This document shows positions 34,034-43,965 of a stretch of DNA of 64,000 nucleotides, in pieces (within the stretch, counting starts at the first letter, position 1; the number at the start of each line of letters is the position of its first letter). The notes beneath the pieces were generated by a model that saw only the letters and a list, made by a program, of their open reading frames with translations, searched no databases and had not been told where the DNA came from. The stretch comes from Pseudoscardovia radai (GTDB lineage Bacteria > Actinomycetota > Actinomycetes > Actinomycetales > Bifidobacteriaceae). A program made the translations under genes and the position numbers. The DNA lies in the NCBI RefSeq assembly GCF_002259605.1, contig NZ_MWWR01000003.1:124001-188000 (forward strand), in the 5' to 3' direction.

Positions 34034-37000
34034 GTGACGTCTACGCCGCATACGCCCGCCGGAGCCGCTTCGCCCCGCATCCGCATCGGTCTCGATGTGG
34101 GTTCCACCACCGTCAAGGCCGTCGTCCTCGACTCGACGGTGGAACGCCCCGCACCGCCCGCCCGTCCGCTGACCGAGGACGACGGGCGCGTTCTGTTCTC
34201 CGACTACCGCCGCCACCACGCCAATGTGCGCGCGACGGCCGCGGGCCTTCTCAAGGACATCCGCACGGCCCTCGCCAAGCTGGGCCTGGCGGACGAGCCC
34301 GTGCGCCTCGCCATCACCGGCTCGGGCGGCCTGGGCCTGGCCGACAGCCTGCGTGTGCCCTTCGTGCAGGAGGTCATCGCCGAAACCGATGCCATCGACG
34401 ACGCCTACCCCGAGGCCGACGTCATCATCGAGCTCGGCGGCGAGGACGCGAAGATCACGTATCTCAAGCCCACGCCCGAGCAGCGCATGAACGGCTCGTG
34501 CGCCGGCGGCACCGGCGCCTTCATCGACCAGATGGCCACGCTGCTGGGCACGGACGCCGAGGGTCTGAACGAGATGGCGAAAAGCCACACCACGCTGTAC
34601 CCGATCGCCTCGCGTTGCGGCGTGTTCGCCAAATCCGACCTCCAGCCGCTTATCAACGACGGCGCGGCCAAGCCCGACCTGGCCGCCTCCATCTTCCAGG
34701 CCGTCTCCACCCAGACCATCGCCGGCCTGGCCTGCGGCCGCCCCGTCAAGGGCAACGTGGTGTTCCTCGGCGGCCCGCTGTTCTTCATGTCCGAGCTGCG
34801 CGAGGCCTTCCACCGCACGCTCGAGGGCAAGGTGAGCCAGTACATCACGCCCGTCAACGCGCATCTGTACGTGGCGTACGGCGCGGCCATCGTCAGCGAC
34901 GACGAGGTGGAGCTCGACGCGCAGAACGAATCCGCGCCCAGCTCTGTCGACATGTCGGTGGAGGAGTCCGTCAGCGCCGTGCGCGGCGGCGATTCCGCCT
35001 CCGACGATTCCGCCGACGCGGACACCGCAGACACGAGCGCCGCCGGCGCGGAGACCTCCGACGATTCCGTCGCCTACGGCCGCCTCCAGCCGCGCACGAT
35101 CGACGAGCTGCTGCGCCAGCTCGATCATCTGCGCCATGTCACGGCCACGACGAAAACCATGCGCCCTCTGTTCAAGAACCAGAAGGAGCGCGACGAGTTC
35201 AACGAGCGCCACCACCGCGAGCTCATCGTCCAGCGCACGCTCGATGGCGTCACGGGGCCGCTGTTCCTCGGCATCGACGCCGGATCGACCACCATCAAGG
35301 CCACGCTTGTCAACGACGACCGCGAAATCGTCTGGTCCAGCTACGGCACGAACCAGGGAAGCCCCCTGCTCGCCGCCGCCGACATCGTGAGGAAGATCGA
35401 GGCCGAGCTGCCCGAGGGAGCCTATATCGCGCGCTCCTGCGCCACCGGCTACGGCGAGGGCCTTATCACCGCAGGCCTGCACGTCGACGAAGGCGTGGTG
35501 GAGACGATGGCGCACTACCGCGGCGCCGAGCTCATCAGCCCCGGCGTGACTTCCGTCATCGACATCGGCGGCCAGGACATGAAATACCTGGCCATCACGA
35601 ACGGCGTCATCGAATCGATCTCCGTCAACGAGGCATGCTCCTCGGGCTGCGGGTCGTTCCTCCAGACCTTCGCCACGAGCATGGGCCTGACGATCCAGGA
35701 CTTCACGAAGGCCGCGCTCAACTCCACGCGCCCCGTCGACCTGGGTTCGCGCTGCACCGTGTTCATGAACTCCTCGGTCAAGCAGGCGCAGAAGGAAGGC
35801 GCCACCATCGAGGACATCGCGGCCGGCCTGTGCTACTCCGTCGTGCGCAACGCGCTGTACAAGGTCATCAAACTGCGTGACGCCGGCGACCTGGGCGACA
35901 CCATCGTGGTGCAGGGCGGCACGTTCCTCAACGACGCCGTGCTGCGCGCCTTCGAGCTGCTGACCGACCGCAAGGTCACGCGCCCGAATATCGCGGGCCT
36001 CATGGGCGCGTACGGCGCGGCCCTCACCGCGCGCATGCACTACGAGGACGGCGAGGAAAGCACCCTCGTGCGCGGCGAGGCCCTCGACCACCTGAGCATG
36101 ACCACCTCGCGCGACCAGTGCAAGCTGTGCCAGAACCACTGCAAGCTCACCATCACCACCTTCCAGGACGGCTCGCGCTACGTGACCGGCAACCGCTGCG
36201 AGCGCGGCGGCGACCGCACCAAGAAGAAGTCGACGCTGCCGAACCTGTACGACTACAAGTACCGCCGCGCCTTCGCCTACCGCCGTCTGACCGAGAAGGC
36301 CGCCACGCGCGGCGAGATCGGCATCCCGCGCGTGCTCAACATGTACGAGAACTATCCGTTCTGGTTCACGCTGCTCACGAGCCTCGGCTTCCGCGTTGGC
36401 ATCTCCGGGCGCTCCAACCACGAGCTGTTCGAGAAAGGCATCGACTCCATCGCCTCCGAGAACATCTGCTACCCGGCCAAGCTCGCGCACGGGCATATCA
36501 AGGACCTTCTCGACAAGGGCTACAAGACCATCTTCTACCCGTGCGTCCACTTCGAGGACCTGGACGTCGAGGGCATGGACAACCGCTTCAACTGCCCCAT
36601 CGTGGCGAACTACCCGGGCGTCATCGGGGCGAACATGGCCGAGTTGCACCAGCCGGGCATCCGCTACATGCACCCGTACTTCAACCTCGCCAACCACGAG
36701 CTCATGGTCGAGCGCATCGTGGAGGAGTTCGCCTGGGCGAACGTCACCCCCGAGGAGGCCCGCAAGGCCGTGGTCGCCGCGTACGCGGAGGACAAGATCT
36801 TCAAGCACGACGTGCAGCAGGAGGGCCTGCGCGCGCTCGCGTACATGAAGGAGCACGATTGCCGCGGCATCGTGCTGGCCGGCCGACCCTACCACGTGGA
36901 CCCCGAGATCAACCACGGCATCCCCGAGGCCATCAATACGCTGGGCATGGTGGTTCTTTCGGAGGACGCGGTCTCGTGGCTCGAACCCGGCCGCAAGCTC

Positions 37001-39253
37001 AACCTCACGCCGTTCGTCGGCGCCCACGAGGTGCGCCCCGGCGCGAAGGACGCCGAGGGCTTCCGCAAGGTCGACGATGGCTTCAACCCGTATGTGACAG
37101 GTGCCATGGCGCCGGTGCGCCGCCTCGTGGACGCCACCGGGAAAAGCCACGCCTCGAGCCAGGAGGTGCTGCTCGACGGACGCGGCGAGGTGGAGGAGCC
37201 GCTGCGCGTGCGCAACCAGTGGGCGTACCATGCCCGCCTGTACGCGGCCGCGCGTTTCGTCTCCGAGTACCCGGGCCTCGAGCTCGTGCAGCTCAACTCC
37301 TTCGGATGCGGCCTCGACGCCATAACCACCGACCAGGTGCAGGAGGTGCTTGCCGAGAAGGACGACGTGTACACGGTTCTCAAGATCGACGAGGTGAGCA
37401 ACCTCGGCGCCGCGAAGATCCGCCTGCGTTCGCTCAAGGCCGCGGTGGAGGAGCGCGAGGCGGAGAGGCGCCGCGAGGCCGCGGGAGCGGCTGCGGCCGG
37501 TGCCGCTGCGGGCGCGAAGGCGCACGATGATGCCGCTGCGTCCGATGCCGCCGGTGCGTCCGATGGCACCGGTGTTTTCGCCGCCTCCCGCGAATCGTCG
37601 AAGCAGCTGCACGTCTCGCCGGCGGCCGCCGCCTCCGACGGATTCCGCAAAACCGGCACCGTGCGCCTCGGCGACGCCATCGTGACCAAGGACGAGGCGC
37701 GCCGCCGTGCCCGCCAGGCGGCCGCCGCCACCGACAGCGTCGTGGCGCGCGCAGCCATCGAGACGAACACCGCCGCCGGCACGGGCGATGCCGCCGGCGC
37801 ATCGTCCGGCGAGGAGGGCGCGCATACCAGCTCCCGCCTGTCGAAGTACGCGCACAAGCGCGTCTTCACCAAGGAGATGAAGAGGAACTACACCATCGTC
37901 GGCCCGCAGATGAGCCCGTTCCACTTCGAGCTGCTCGAATCCGTGTTCCGCTCCGGCGGGTACAAAACCGACATCCTGCGCCATGCTTCGCACGAGGACA
38001 TCGAATGCGGCCTCAAGTACGTGAACAACGACGCGTGCTACCCGTCGATCATCGTCATCGGGCAACTCGTCAACGCCATCATCCAGGGCAAGTACGACCC
38101 GGACCGCACGGCGCTCGTCATCACGCAGACCGGCGGCATGTGCCGTGCGACGAACTACTACGGCCTCATCCGCAAGGCGCTTGTGGACGCCGGCTACCCG
38201 CAGATCCCCGTCATCGCGCTGTCGACGCAGGGCATCGAGTCAAACCCCGGCTTCCAGATCACGCTGCCGCTCGTGCATCGCGCCGTCAAGGCCCTTGTGC
38301 TCGGCGACGTGCTGCTCAAATGCGTCAACCGCGTGCGTCCGTACGAGAAGACGCGCGGGGCGGCGGACGAGCTGCACCGCAAGTGGAACGTCGTGATCCG
38401 CGAAACCATCGAGAACCACGGACATACCAAGCACGGCAGGGAGTGGTTCGGCCACGGCACGTACCATTACGACCGCCTCGTGCATGACATCGTGCGCAGC
38501 TTCGACACGCTGCCGCTGCGCGACATCCCGCGCAAGCCGCGCGTGGGCGTGGTGGGCGAGATCCTCGTCAAATACCATCCGGACGCCAACAACCATGTGG
38601 TGGACGTCATCGAATCCCAGGGATGCGAGGCCGTCGTGCCCGGCATGATGGAGTTCATGACGCAGAACTTCTACACCACCGAGTGGAACAAGCGCATCCT
38701 GGGAACCGGCGGCAACCGCTTCGGCAAGGGCGTGCTGCGCTGGTGCGTGGAGAAGTACGAGAAGCCGATGAACGACGCCTTCGCCGCGTCGGAGCGCTTC
38801 GAGCCCGACCTGCCGCTGCCCGAGCTCATCCGGCGCGCGCAGCAGGTGACGTCGCTCGGCGTGCAGGCGGGCGAGGGATGGCTGCTCACCGGCGAAATCA
38901 TCGAGCTCATCGAGTCCGGCACGCCGAACGTGGTGTGCGCGCAGCCGTTCGCATGCCTGCCCAACCACGTGACGGGGCGCGGCATGTTCCATGAGATCCG
39001 CCGCCAGTATCCGAACGCGAACATTGTGTCGATCGACTACGACCCGGGTTCGTCCGAGGCCAACCAGCTCAACCGCATCAAGCTCATGATCGCCGCGGCC
39101 AAGAAGATGCACGCGGCCGATATGGACACCCCCGAGGCGGCGGCTCGCGAGCACGAGGCCGTCATGCGCGGCGACCTCGACGCCGCCGGTGCGATGGCCG
39201 ATGCGGTTGCGTCCGGTGCGGGCGTCGGCGCGGATCAGGAGAAGGCGGCGTAG
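34034..39253 (+). CDS. Giant fusion: two BcrAD/BadFG activase ATPases, DUF2229, HgdB-like domain
   Basis: A single 1739-residue protein. Residues ~16-310 are a BadF/BcrA-type ATPase (GLDVGSTTVKAVVLD, GGEDAKITYL, SCAGGTGAF). Residues ~408-690 are a second copy (GIDAGSTTIKATLV, IDIGGQDMKYLAI, EACSSGCGSFLQ). Activases of this type hold a [4Fe-4S] cluster between subunits and push electrons at very low potential using ATP. Near 696 lies a Cys motif (DQCKLCQNHC, then NRCERGG). Residues ~765-1130 are DUF2229 with further Cys (ENICYPAKLAHGH, FYPCVHFE, FNCPIVANYPG). After ~130 Ala/Asp/Glu-rich residues, ~1285-1690 resembles the HgdB/double-cubane cluster-binding fold (NNDACYPSI, GMCRATNYY, QPFACLPNHV). 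The GTG start has AAGGAGG 5 bases before it. Substrate unknown. Confidence 0.88.
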   Translation: MTSTPHTPAGAASPRIRIGLDVGSTTVKAVVLDSTVERPAPPARPLTEDDGRVLFSDYRRHHANVRATAAGLLKDIRTALAKLGLADEPVRLAITGSGGLGLADSLRVPFVQEVIAETDAIDDAYPEADVIIELGGEDAKITYLKPTPEQRMNGSCAGGTGAFIDQMATLLGTDAEGLNEMAKSHTTLYPIASRCGVFAKSDLQPLINDGAAKPDLAASIFQAVSTQTIAGLACGRPVKGNVVFLGGPLFFMSELREAFHRTLEGKVSQYITPVNAHLYVAYGAAIVSDDEVELDAQNESAPSSVDMSVEESVSAVRGGDSASDDSADADTADTSAAGAETSDDSVAYGRLQPRTIDELLRQLDHLRHVTATTKTMRPLFKNQKERDEFNERHHRELIVQRTLDGVTGPLFLGIDAGSTTIKATLVNDDREIVWSSYGTNQGSPLLAAADIVRKIEAELPEGAYIARSCATGYGEGLITAGLHVDEGVVETMAHYRGAELISPGVTSVIDIGGQDMKYLAITNGVIESISVNEACSSGCGSFLQTFATSMGLTIQDFTKAALNSTRPVDLGSRCTVFMNSSVKQAQKEGATIEDIAAGLCYSVVRNALYKVIKLRDAGDLGDTIVVQGGTFLNDAVLRAFELLTDRKVTRPNIAGLMGAYGAALTARMHYEDGEESTLVRGEALDHLSMTTSRDQCKLCQNHCKLTITTFQDGSRYVTGNRCERGGDRTKKKSTLPNLYDYKYRRAFAYRRLTEKAATRGEIGIPRVLNMYENYPFWFTLLTSLGFRVGISGRSNHELFEKGIDSIASENICYPAKLAHGHIKDLLDKGYKTIFYPCVHFEDLDVEGMDNRFNCPIVANYPGVIGANMAELHQPGIRYMHPYFNLANHELMVERIVEEFAWANVTPEEARKAVVAAYAEDKIFKHDVQQEGLRALAYMKEHDCRGIVLAGRPYHVDPEINHGIPEAINTLGMVVLSEDAVSWLEPGRKLNLTPFVGAHEVRPGAKDAEGFRKVDDGFNPYVTGAMAPVRRLVDATGKSHASSQEVLLDGRGEVEEPLRVRNQWAYHARLYAAARFVSEYPGLELVQLNSFGCGLDAITTDQVQEVLAEKDDVYTVLKIDEVSNLGAAKIRLRSLKAAVEEREAERRREAAGAAAAGAAAGAKAHDDAAASDAAGASDGTGVFAASRESSKQLHVSPAAAASDGFRKTGTVRLGDAIVTKDEARRRARQAAAATDSVVARAAIETNTAAGTGDAAGASSGEEGAHTSSRLSKYAHKRVFTKEMKRNYTIVGPQMSPFHFELLESVFRSGGYKTDILRHASHEDIECGLKYVNNDACYPSIIVIGQLVNAIIQGKYDPDRTALVITQTGGMCRATNYYGLIRKALVDAGYPQIPVIALSTQGIESNPGFQITLPLVHRAVKALVLGDVLLKCVNRVRPYEKTRGAADELHRKWNVVIRETIENHGHTKHGREWFGHGTYHYDRLVHDIVRSFDTLPLRDIPRKPRVGVVGEILVKYHPDANNHVVDVIESQGCEAVVPGMMEFMTQNFYTTEWNKRILGTGGNRFGKGVLRWCVEKYEKPMNDAFAASERFEPDLPLPELIRRAQQVTSLGVQAGEGWLLTGEIIELIESGTPNVVCAQPFACLPNHVTGRGMFHEIRRQYPNANIVSIDYDPGSSEANQLNRIKLMIAAAKKMHAADMDTPEAAAREHEAVMRGDLDAAGAMADAVASGAGVGADQEKAA

Positions 39254-39276
39254 GGCACGCTGCCTGATGAGGCCGG

Positions 39277-39314
39277 GGCCGTTCGGTGTGGGCGAATGCG
39301 TGCACCGGACGGCC
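39277..39314 (+). terminator. Hairpin after the giant activase gene
   Basis: GGCCGTTCGGTG (39277-39288) pairs with CACCGGACGGCC (39303-39314) at 11 of 12 positions; there is no T-run. Confidence 0.5.
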
Positions 39315-39340
39315 TTGGCCTTGGCCTTGGCTTTGGCTGA
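39311..39340. repeat. Hexanucleotide microsatellite (GGCCTT)n
   Basis: About five units: three exact GGCCTT, then GGCTTT and GGCTGA. It lies ~125 bases upstream of the GH3 start and overlaps the end of the preceding hairpin. Confidence 0.7.
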
Positions 39341-39462
39341 GGGTGGTTTTCAAGGGCCGGGGACGTCCGGTGCGAGCGTCTGTGCACGATGAACGGCCGG
39401 TGCATTAGGCTGGGTGTGGGCATAACCGGCGGCGAGGAAGCCGCGCAAGGGCAGGAGGAGCC

Positions 39463-42054
39463 ATGGCCATGTCAGCATCCGATTCGCACTCGTCACAGAA
39501 TCCGCAATCGTCTCGTCCTGTCGGCGCTTCCGGCGCAATGCCGTCCGCGGCACCGACCGGAGCGAGGGCATCGTATGAAAGCCTTCTTCCGCAGCTCACC
39601 GTGGATGAGGCGGCGTCGCTGACGTCGGGCGGCGACGCGTGGCATACGCAGGGCGTCGCGCGCCTCGGCATCCCCGGCATCACGATGTGCGACGGGCCGC
39701 ACGGGCTGCGCAAGGACCTCGACGGCACCGGCGCCGTCCCCGCCACCTGCTTCCCTCCGGCCGCGACGCTCGCCAGTTCGTGGGACCCGGCGCTCGCGCG
39801 CACCGTGGGCGACGCGCTGGCCGAGGAATGCCTGCAGGAGGGCGTGTCGCTCGTGCTCGGGCCCGCCATCAACATCAAGCGCAATCCGCTGGGCGGGCGT
39901 TGCTTCGAATACTGGTCGGAGGACCCGTTCCTCGCCGGGCACGAGGCGGCGGGGCTGGTGGACGGGCTCCAGACGCGCGGCGTGGGCGCCACGCTCAAGC
40001 ATTTCGCCGTCAACAGCCAGGAAACCGACCGTCTGCGCGTCGACGCGCGCCTGAGCGAGCGCGCGCTGCGCGAAATCTACCTTCCCGCCTTCGAATACGT
40101 GGTGCGCCGCTGCCATCCGTGGGCCGTCATGTGCTGCTACAACCGTGTGAACGGTGCGTTCGGCGCACAGAACAAGGCGCTGCTCACCGACATCCTGCGC
40201 GGGGAGTGGGGTTTCGAGGGGCTGGTTATGTCGGACTGGGGCGCGTGCCATGACCGCGTGGCCTCCGTCAACGCGGGACTGAACCTCGAGATGCCGCCGA
40301 GCGGAACGGATTCGCGCGTGGCCGAGGCCGCGCGAGACGGACGCGTGGCGCGCCCGCAGCTCGATGCGATGGCCGGGGGAGTGCTGCGGCTGGCTGACAA
40401 GGCGCGGCCCGCGCTGGAGTGGGCGGCGCGGGCCGGGCGCGCGGCGGCGGGGCGCGGGCAGGCTTCGCAGACGGCGGGCGGTGCCGGGTACCGATACGAT
40501 TGCGCCATCCATCACGCCATCGCGCGCCATGCCGCGGCCGAGTCGATGGTGCTGCTCAAGAACGACGACGGCCTTCTGCCGCTCGATCCGCGCACCGGTG
40601 GGCGGCGTCTGGCGGTGATCGGCGAGTTCGCGCGCTCCCCGCGGTACCAGGGCGGCGGATCGTCGCATATCAATCCCACGCGCGTCTCGAGTTTCCTCGA
40701 CGCATTGCGCGGACGTGGCATCGAGGCGGCCTTCGCACCGGGTTTCGCACTCGACGATGGCGCGAACGATGGTGCGGACGCGGACGATGGCGCGAACGAT
40801 GGTGCGAACGCGGGCGCGGACGGCGGCGTTGCGGGTGATGGCGCGGCGAACGCGGGCGCCGCAGCGCGTCTGCGCGACGAGGCGGTGGCCGCGGCACGTG
40901 GCGCCGACGTGGCGCTGCTCTTCCTCGGTCTGCCAGAATCAGCGGAATCGGAGGGATTCGACCGCACCGCCATCGACCTTCCCGCAGGCCAGATCGAGCT
41001 CCTGCACGCCGTGGCGCGGGCCAATCCCAACACCGTCGCGGTACTGGCGAACGGATCGGTTGTCTCCGTCGCGCCGTGGCGCAACGACGCCCGCGCCATT
41101 CTCGAGACATGGCTTCCCGGCCAGGCGGGCGGCGAGGCCGTCGCCGACGTGCTGTTCGGCGACGTGAACCCCTCGGGCCGCTTGGCGCAGAGCATTCCGA
41201 TGGGCATCGCCGACGACCCCACGATGATCGTCGGCGGCGGCCGCTGGACCGGCGAGGAAGGCCATGTGGACTACGGCGAAGGCGTGTTCGTGGGCTACCG
41301 GCATTACGATACGGCCGGTGTGCCCGTCGCCTACGAGTTCGGCTACGGTCTGGGCTATTCGCGGTTCGAGCTGGCGGATATCCGCGTCGAGCGCCTGGAT
41401 GGCGGCGGTGCCGGTGATGGTGAGGGCAACGGTGCCGGTGCGGGTACCGGCGCAGGTGCAGGTGCCGCGGAATCGTATGGCACCCCCATCGTGCGCGTGA
41501 GCGCCATCGTGCGCAACCTGTCCGACCGCGATGGCGCGGATGTGGTGCAGGTGTATGTGGCGCCGCCGTCCGATAGCCGCGTGGCGCGCCCCGCGCACGA
41601 GCTCAAGGGTTTCGCGAAGGTGGCCGTGCCAGCCCATGGCGCAGCGCAGGTCGTCATCGACCTTGACGCCCGCGCCTTCTCCTACTGGTCCGAGCGGTAC
41701 CACGCGTGGCACCTGGAGGCGGGGGAGTACCGCGTCCAGGTCGGCGAATCCAGCCGCCGCATCGCGGCGAGCATTCCCATGCGCCTCGACGGCGACGGGC
41801 TCGCCGCCCGGCTCGACGGGTGGAGCACCTTCGAGGAATGGAGCGACGACCCGGTGGGAGCACAGGTGGTCGCCGCGCTGCGACGCCGGTGCGAGGCCGG
41901 CGAGTTCCCGGCCCTGCCCGACGATTCGACGATGCTCCTGTTCCTGCGTGCCGCCCCCGTCAACTCGCTGACCATGATCTTCGGCGAGGACGGTTCGCGC
42001 ATGGGCGAGTGGATGCTCGCCGAGTATGCACGACTCACTCGCACGGACGCGTAA
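39463..42054 (+). CDS. Glycoside hydrolase family 3 (beta-glucosidase-like)
   Basis: A cytoplasmic (no signal peptide) GH3 enzyme of 863 residues that should remove non-reducing beta-linked sugars. The N-terminal barrel has GITMCDGPHGLR, GPAINIKRNPLGGRCFEYWS, LKHFAVNSQE and the nucleophile in LVMSDWGACHD (Asp258). The C-terminal sandwich has SMVLLKNDDGLLPL and VAYEFGYGLGYSRFEL, ending in a fibronectin-III-like domain. Two low-complexity insertions interrupt it: Asp/Gly/Ala/Asn repeats (40755-40860) and a Gly/Ala run (41400-41470). ATG 39463 follows GGAGGAG closely; ATG 39469 is equally possible on spacing. The 3' end overlaps pepC by 20 bases. Substrate linkage cannot be fixed. Confidence 0.92.
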   Translation: MAMSASDSHSSQNPQSSRPVGASGAMPSAAPTGARASYESLLPQLTVDEAASLTSGGDAWHTQGVARLGIPGITMCDGPHGLRKDLDGTGAVPATCFPPAATLASSWDPALARTVGDALAEECLQEGVSLVLGPAINIKRNPLGGRCFEYWSEDPFLAGHEAAGLVDGLQTRGVGATLKHFAVNSQETDRLRVDARLSERALREIYLPAFEYVVRRCHPWAVMCCYNRVNGAFGAQNKALLTDILRGEWGFEGLVMSDWGACHDRVASVNAGLNLEMPPSGTDSRVAEAARDGRVARPQLDAMAGGVLRLADKARPALEWAARAGRAAAGRGQASQTAGGAGYRYDCAIHHAIARHAAAESMVLLKNDDGLLPLDPRTGGRRLAVIGEFARSPRYQGGGSSHINPTRVSSFLDALRGRGIEAAFAPGFALDDGANDGADADDGANDGANAGADGGVAGDGAANAGAAARLRDEAVAAARGADVALLFLGLPESAESEGFDRTAIDLPAGQIELLHAVARANPNTVAVLANGSVVSVAPWRNDARAILETWLPGQAGGEAVADVLFGDVNPSGRLAQSIPMGIADDPTMIVGGGRWTGEEGHVDYGEGVFVGYRHYDTAGVPVAYEFGYGLGYSRFELADIRVERLDGGGAGDGEGNGAGAGTGAGAGAAESYGTPIVRVSAIVRNLSDRDGADVVQVYVAPPSDSRVARPAHELKGFAKVAVPAHGAAQVVIDLDARAFSYWSERYHAWHLEAGEYRVQVGESSRRIAASIPMRLDGDGLAARLDGWSTFEEWSDDPVGAQVVAALRRRCEAGEFPALPDDSTMLLFLRAAPVNSLTMIFGEDGSRMGEWMLAEYARLTRTDA

Positions 42055-43582
42055 GCGGCTCCCACGGCTCCACCTCGACCACCGGCGTGCCGAGGATCGC
42101 GCGCGTGGCGTCATCCAGAAGATCCGTGCGCACCACGAGCTCGGTCACGTAGCGGTCGAACCAATCGTTCGATGCCACGAAGTAGCCGTCCTCGCCGGCG
42201 GTTTTGCCCCAGCTGTTCTCGACCTTCCAACGGTTGGGGCGGCCGTCGGCATCGAGGTTCACGCCCGTGAGCGTCATGGCATGGTTCGACGGCGCGTCGC
42301 CGTATTCGATGGCCTCGCCCTTCTCATACGGCAGCTCGATGCCGAACAGCTCGTCCACGCGCACCGTGGCAGGGTCGAAGATGCCTTTGCCGCGCAACGC
42401 GAACTGCATGCAGTCGCATGCGAACCACAGCGGATGGCCCGCCTCCAGCTGGCGCACCGCAGCGTCGCGCAGCGTGTCCATCGGCACGTTGACGAAGGTC
42501 ATCTGCTCCGTGCCCGCCACGTTCGTCGACCACTTGATCGCGTAGCGCTTGCCGAAGGGCGTGCGATCCATCGGCGCGTTGCACAGCGTCACGAAATCGT
42601 CGGGGCTCACCGGCACGTACTTGTGCATGAATTCCAGCGGCGTGATGGATTCCTCGTGGATGATCCCGCTGCGGTCGGTGCCGTCGTAGTTCTCGGTGCC
42701 GTCCTTCGGGGCGGGGGCGGCGGAATCGTCGGCGCTCGCGGCGTCCGCGCCGGCGTCGGCGGAATCGTCGGCCTTCTTCTCGCCGCCGTTCTTCTCGACG
42801 TCCTCCGCCGCCTCGCCATCGTCGGCATCGCCCTTCGTGCGCGCCGTGAACTCGAAATGCGTCGGCGGCTCGCCCAGCGCGATCGCCGTCATGCGATACA
42901 CCACGGCCATGTCATCGTCCTTCATCTGGCGAAGCCGCGCCATATCCGCGCCCTGGGCGTGCGCCTCGCGCAGGCGGGCGGCGAAACCGCGCAGCACCGT
43001 GTTGAGGTACTGCACGAAGGCGTCGGAATCCATGGAATTCGCGGACTCCGGGTACGCGCTTTTCGGCACGAGGCCGTACTTGTCGGCCAGGTTCACGAAC
43101 ATCTGCCACCAGCCGCCGTCGTCCACCGGGCCCTCGTTGATTACCTCGAAGGTGCGGCTGTCGGTGGGCTCGTCGAGCGTGGCGAGCACGTTCTCGAGGT
43201 AGACGTTCGCCTTCTCGATCTTGTCCCAGAAGAACAGGTAGTTCTCGGAGAACTCGAAATCGTCGAGGTTCCAGCGATGCATCACCTCGTAGCGCAGTGT
43301 GTTGAGGGATGCGAACATCCAGCAGCGGCCGGAGCGGCGCTGGTTCGTGATCGAGCCCTGCTTGAGCTGGACGTTGAAGTCGCGCGGAAGGTCGCGCACG
43401 CCGCGATAGCTCGTCGCCGCGGCGAGCACGCCGTTGCTGACCGCGGCGTTCGCGGCGACGCGGTTGGCGCGGTCGGATTCGAAGGCGAGCGAGTAGCGCG
43501 AGATGTCGTCAGGGGTGACGGTGGTGTTGCTGGGGGCGGTGGTGGCGTTGGTGTCGGGGTTGGTGTTCGTGTCGTCTGTCAT
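42035..43582 (-). CDS. pepC: Aminopeptidase C (bleomycin-hydrolase family, C1B)
   Basis: A cytoplasmic papain-like cysteine aminopeptidase of 515 residues. Catalytic residues are Cys87 in RRSGRCWMFASLN, His in SNHAMTLTGV and Asn in WKVENSWG. The Gln of the oxyanion hole is in GSITNQRRSG. A ~55-residue Asp/Ala/Lys/Glu-rich insertion (about 42690-42840) splits the domain, not usual for the family. GAAGGAGG precedes the ATG at 43582. It is convergent with, and overlaps by 20 bases, the GH3 gene. The upstream region carries one arm of the 155-bp direct repeat. Confidence 0.95.
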   Translation of the reverse strand: MTDDTNTNPDTNATTAPSNTTVTPDDISRYSLAFESDRANRVAANAAVSNGVLAAATSYRGVRDLPRDFNVQLKQGSITNQRRSGRCWMFASLNTLRYEVMHRWNLDDFEFSENYLFFWDKIEKANVYLENVLATLDEPTDSRTFEVINEGPVDDGGWWQMFVNLADKYGLVPKSAYPESANSMDSDAFVQYLNTVLRGFAARLREAHAQGADMARLRQMKDDDMAVVYRMTAIALGEPPTHFEFTARTKGDADDGEAAEDVEKNGGEKKADDSADAGADAASADDSAAPAPKDGTENYDGTDRSGIIHEESITPLEFMHKYVPVSPDDFVTLCNAPMDRTPFGKRYAIKWSTNVAGTEQMTFVNVPMDTLRDAAVRQLEAGHPLWFACDCMQFALRGKGIFDPATVRVDELFGIELPYEKGEAIEYGDAPSNHAMTLTGVNLDADGRPNRWKVENSWGKTAGEDGYFVASNDWFDRYVTELVVRTDLLDDATRAILGTPVVEVEPWEPLTRPCE

Positions 43583-43715
43583 GTGTCCTCCTTCGATCGT
43601 GATGCCTGCGGCGATTGTGGTGCCATGATGTCGCGCTTCGCGGACATCTCGCGCATCTCGCGCCTGCGTTGACGCCTGCCGTGCGGGCCCCGCGGAACGA
43701 TGGCGAATCCCCCGG

Positions 43716-43870
43716 AACAGTGGTGCGGGTTGCGTACATAATTCGATGATGCCGGGCCTCCGAGGGCCTGTTTCCGTCCGAAAGCCGTACCGCCGTTGTT
43801 GGAGAGGGGCCGGTTTGGCGCGAAATGGCGTTGGGCGGGTGTGGTGGCACCCACTTTGGGCGGTTTCGGG
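43716..43870 (+). repeat. 155-bp direct repeat, left copy
   Basis: Matches 45678-45832 at about 149 of 155 bases with no gaps, same orientation, offset 1962 bases. It includes CCGTCCGAAAGCCGTACCGC and the first hairpin of the 73-bp repeat array. Its end nearest pepC lies ~134 bases upstream of the pepC start. Confidence 0.9.
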
Positions 43871-43965
43871 TAGGTTTTCGACGATTTTCCCGGCGGGATG
43901 GGTTTCGGCGGGTGTGGTGGCACCCACTTTGGGCGGTTTCGGGTAGGTTCTCGACAATTTCCTGC
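43828..43965. repeat. 73-bp hairpin repeat, array 2 (two units)
   Basis: Cores GCGGGTG-TGGTGG-CACCCAC at 43835-43854 and 43908-43927, each followed by TTTGGGCGGTTTCGGGTAGG and TCGACRATTT. Same family as 6859-7070 and 45790-45975. Confidence 0.9.

Noticed and set aside
33692-38065. 1457-codon minus-strand frame opposite the giant activase gene
   Set aside because: Composition shadow of the GC-rich plus-strand gene; Arg/Val/His/Asp-rich with no motifs.
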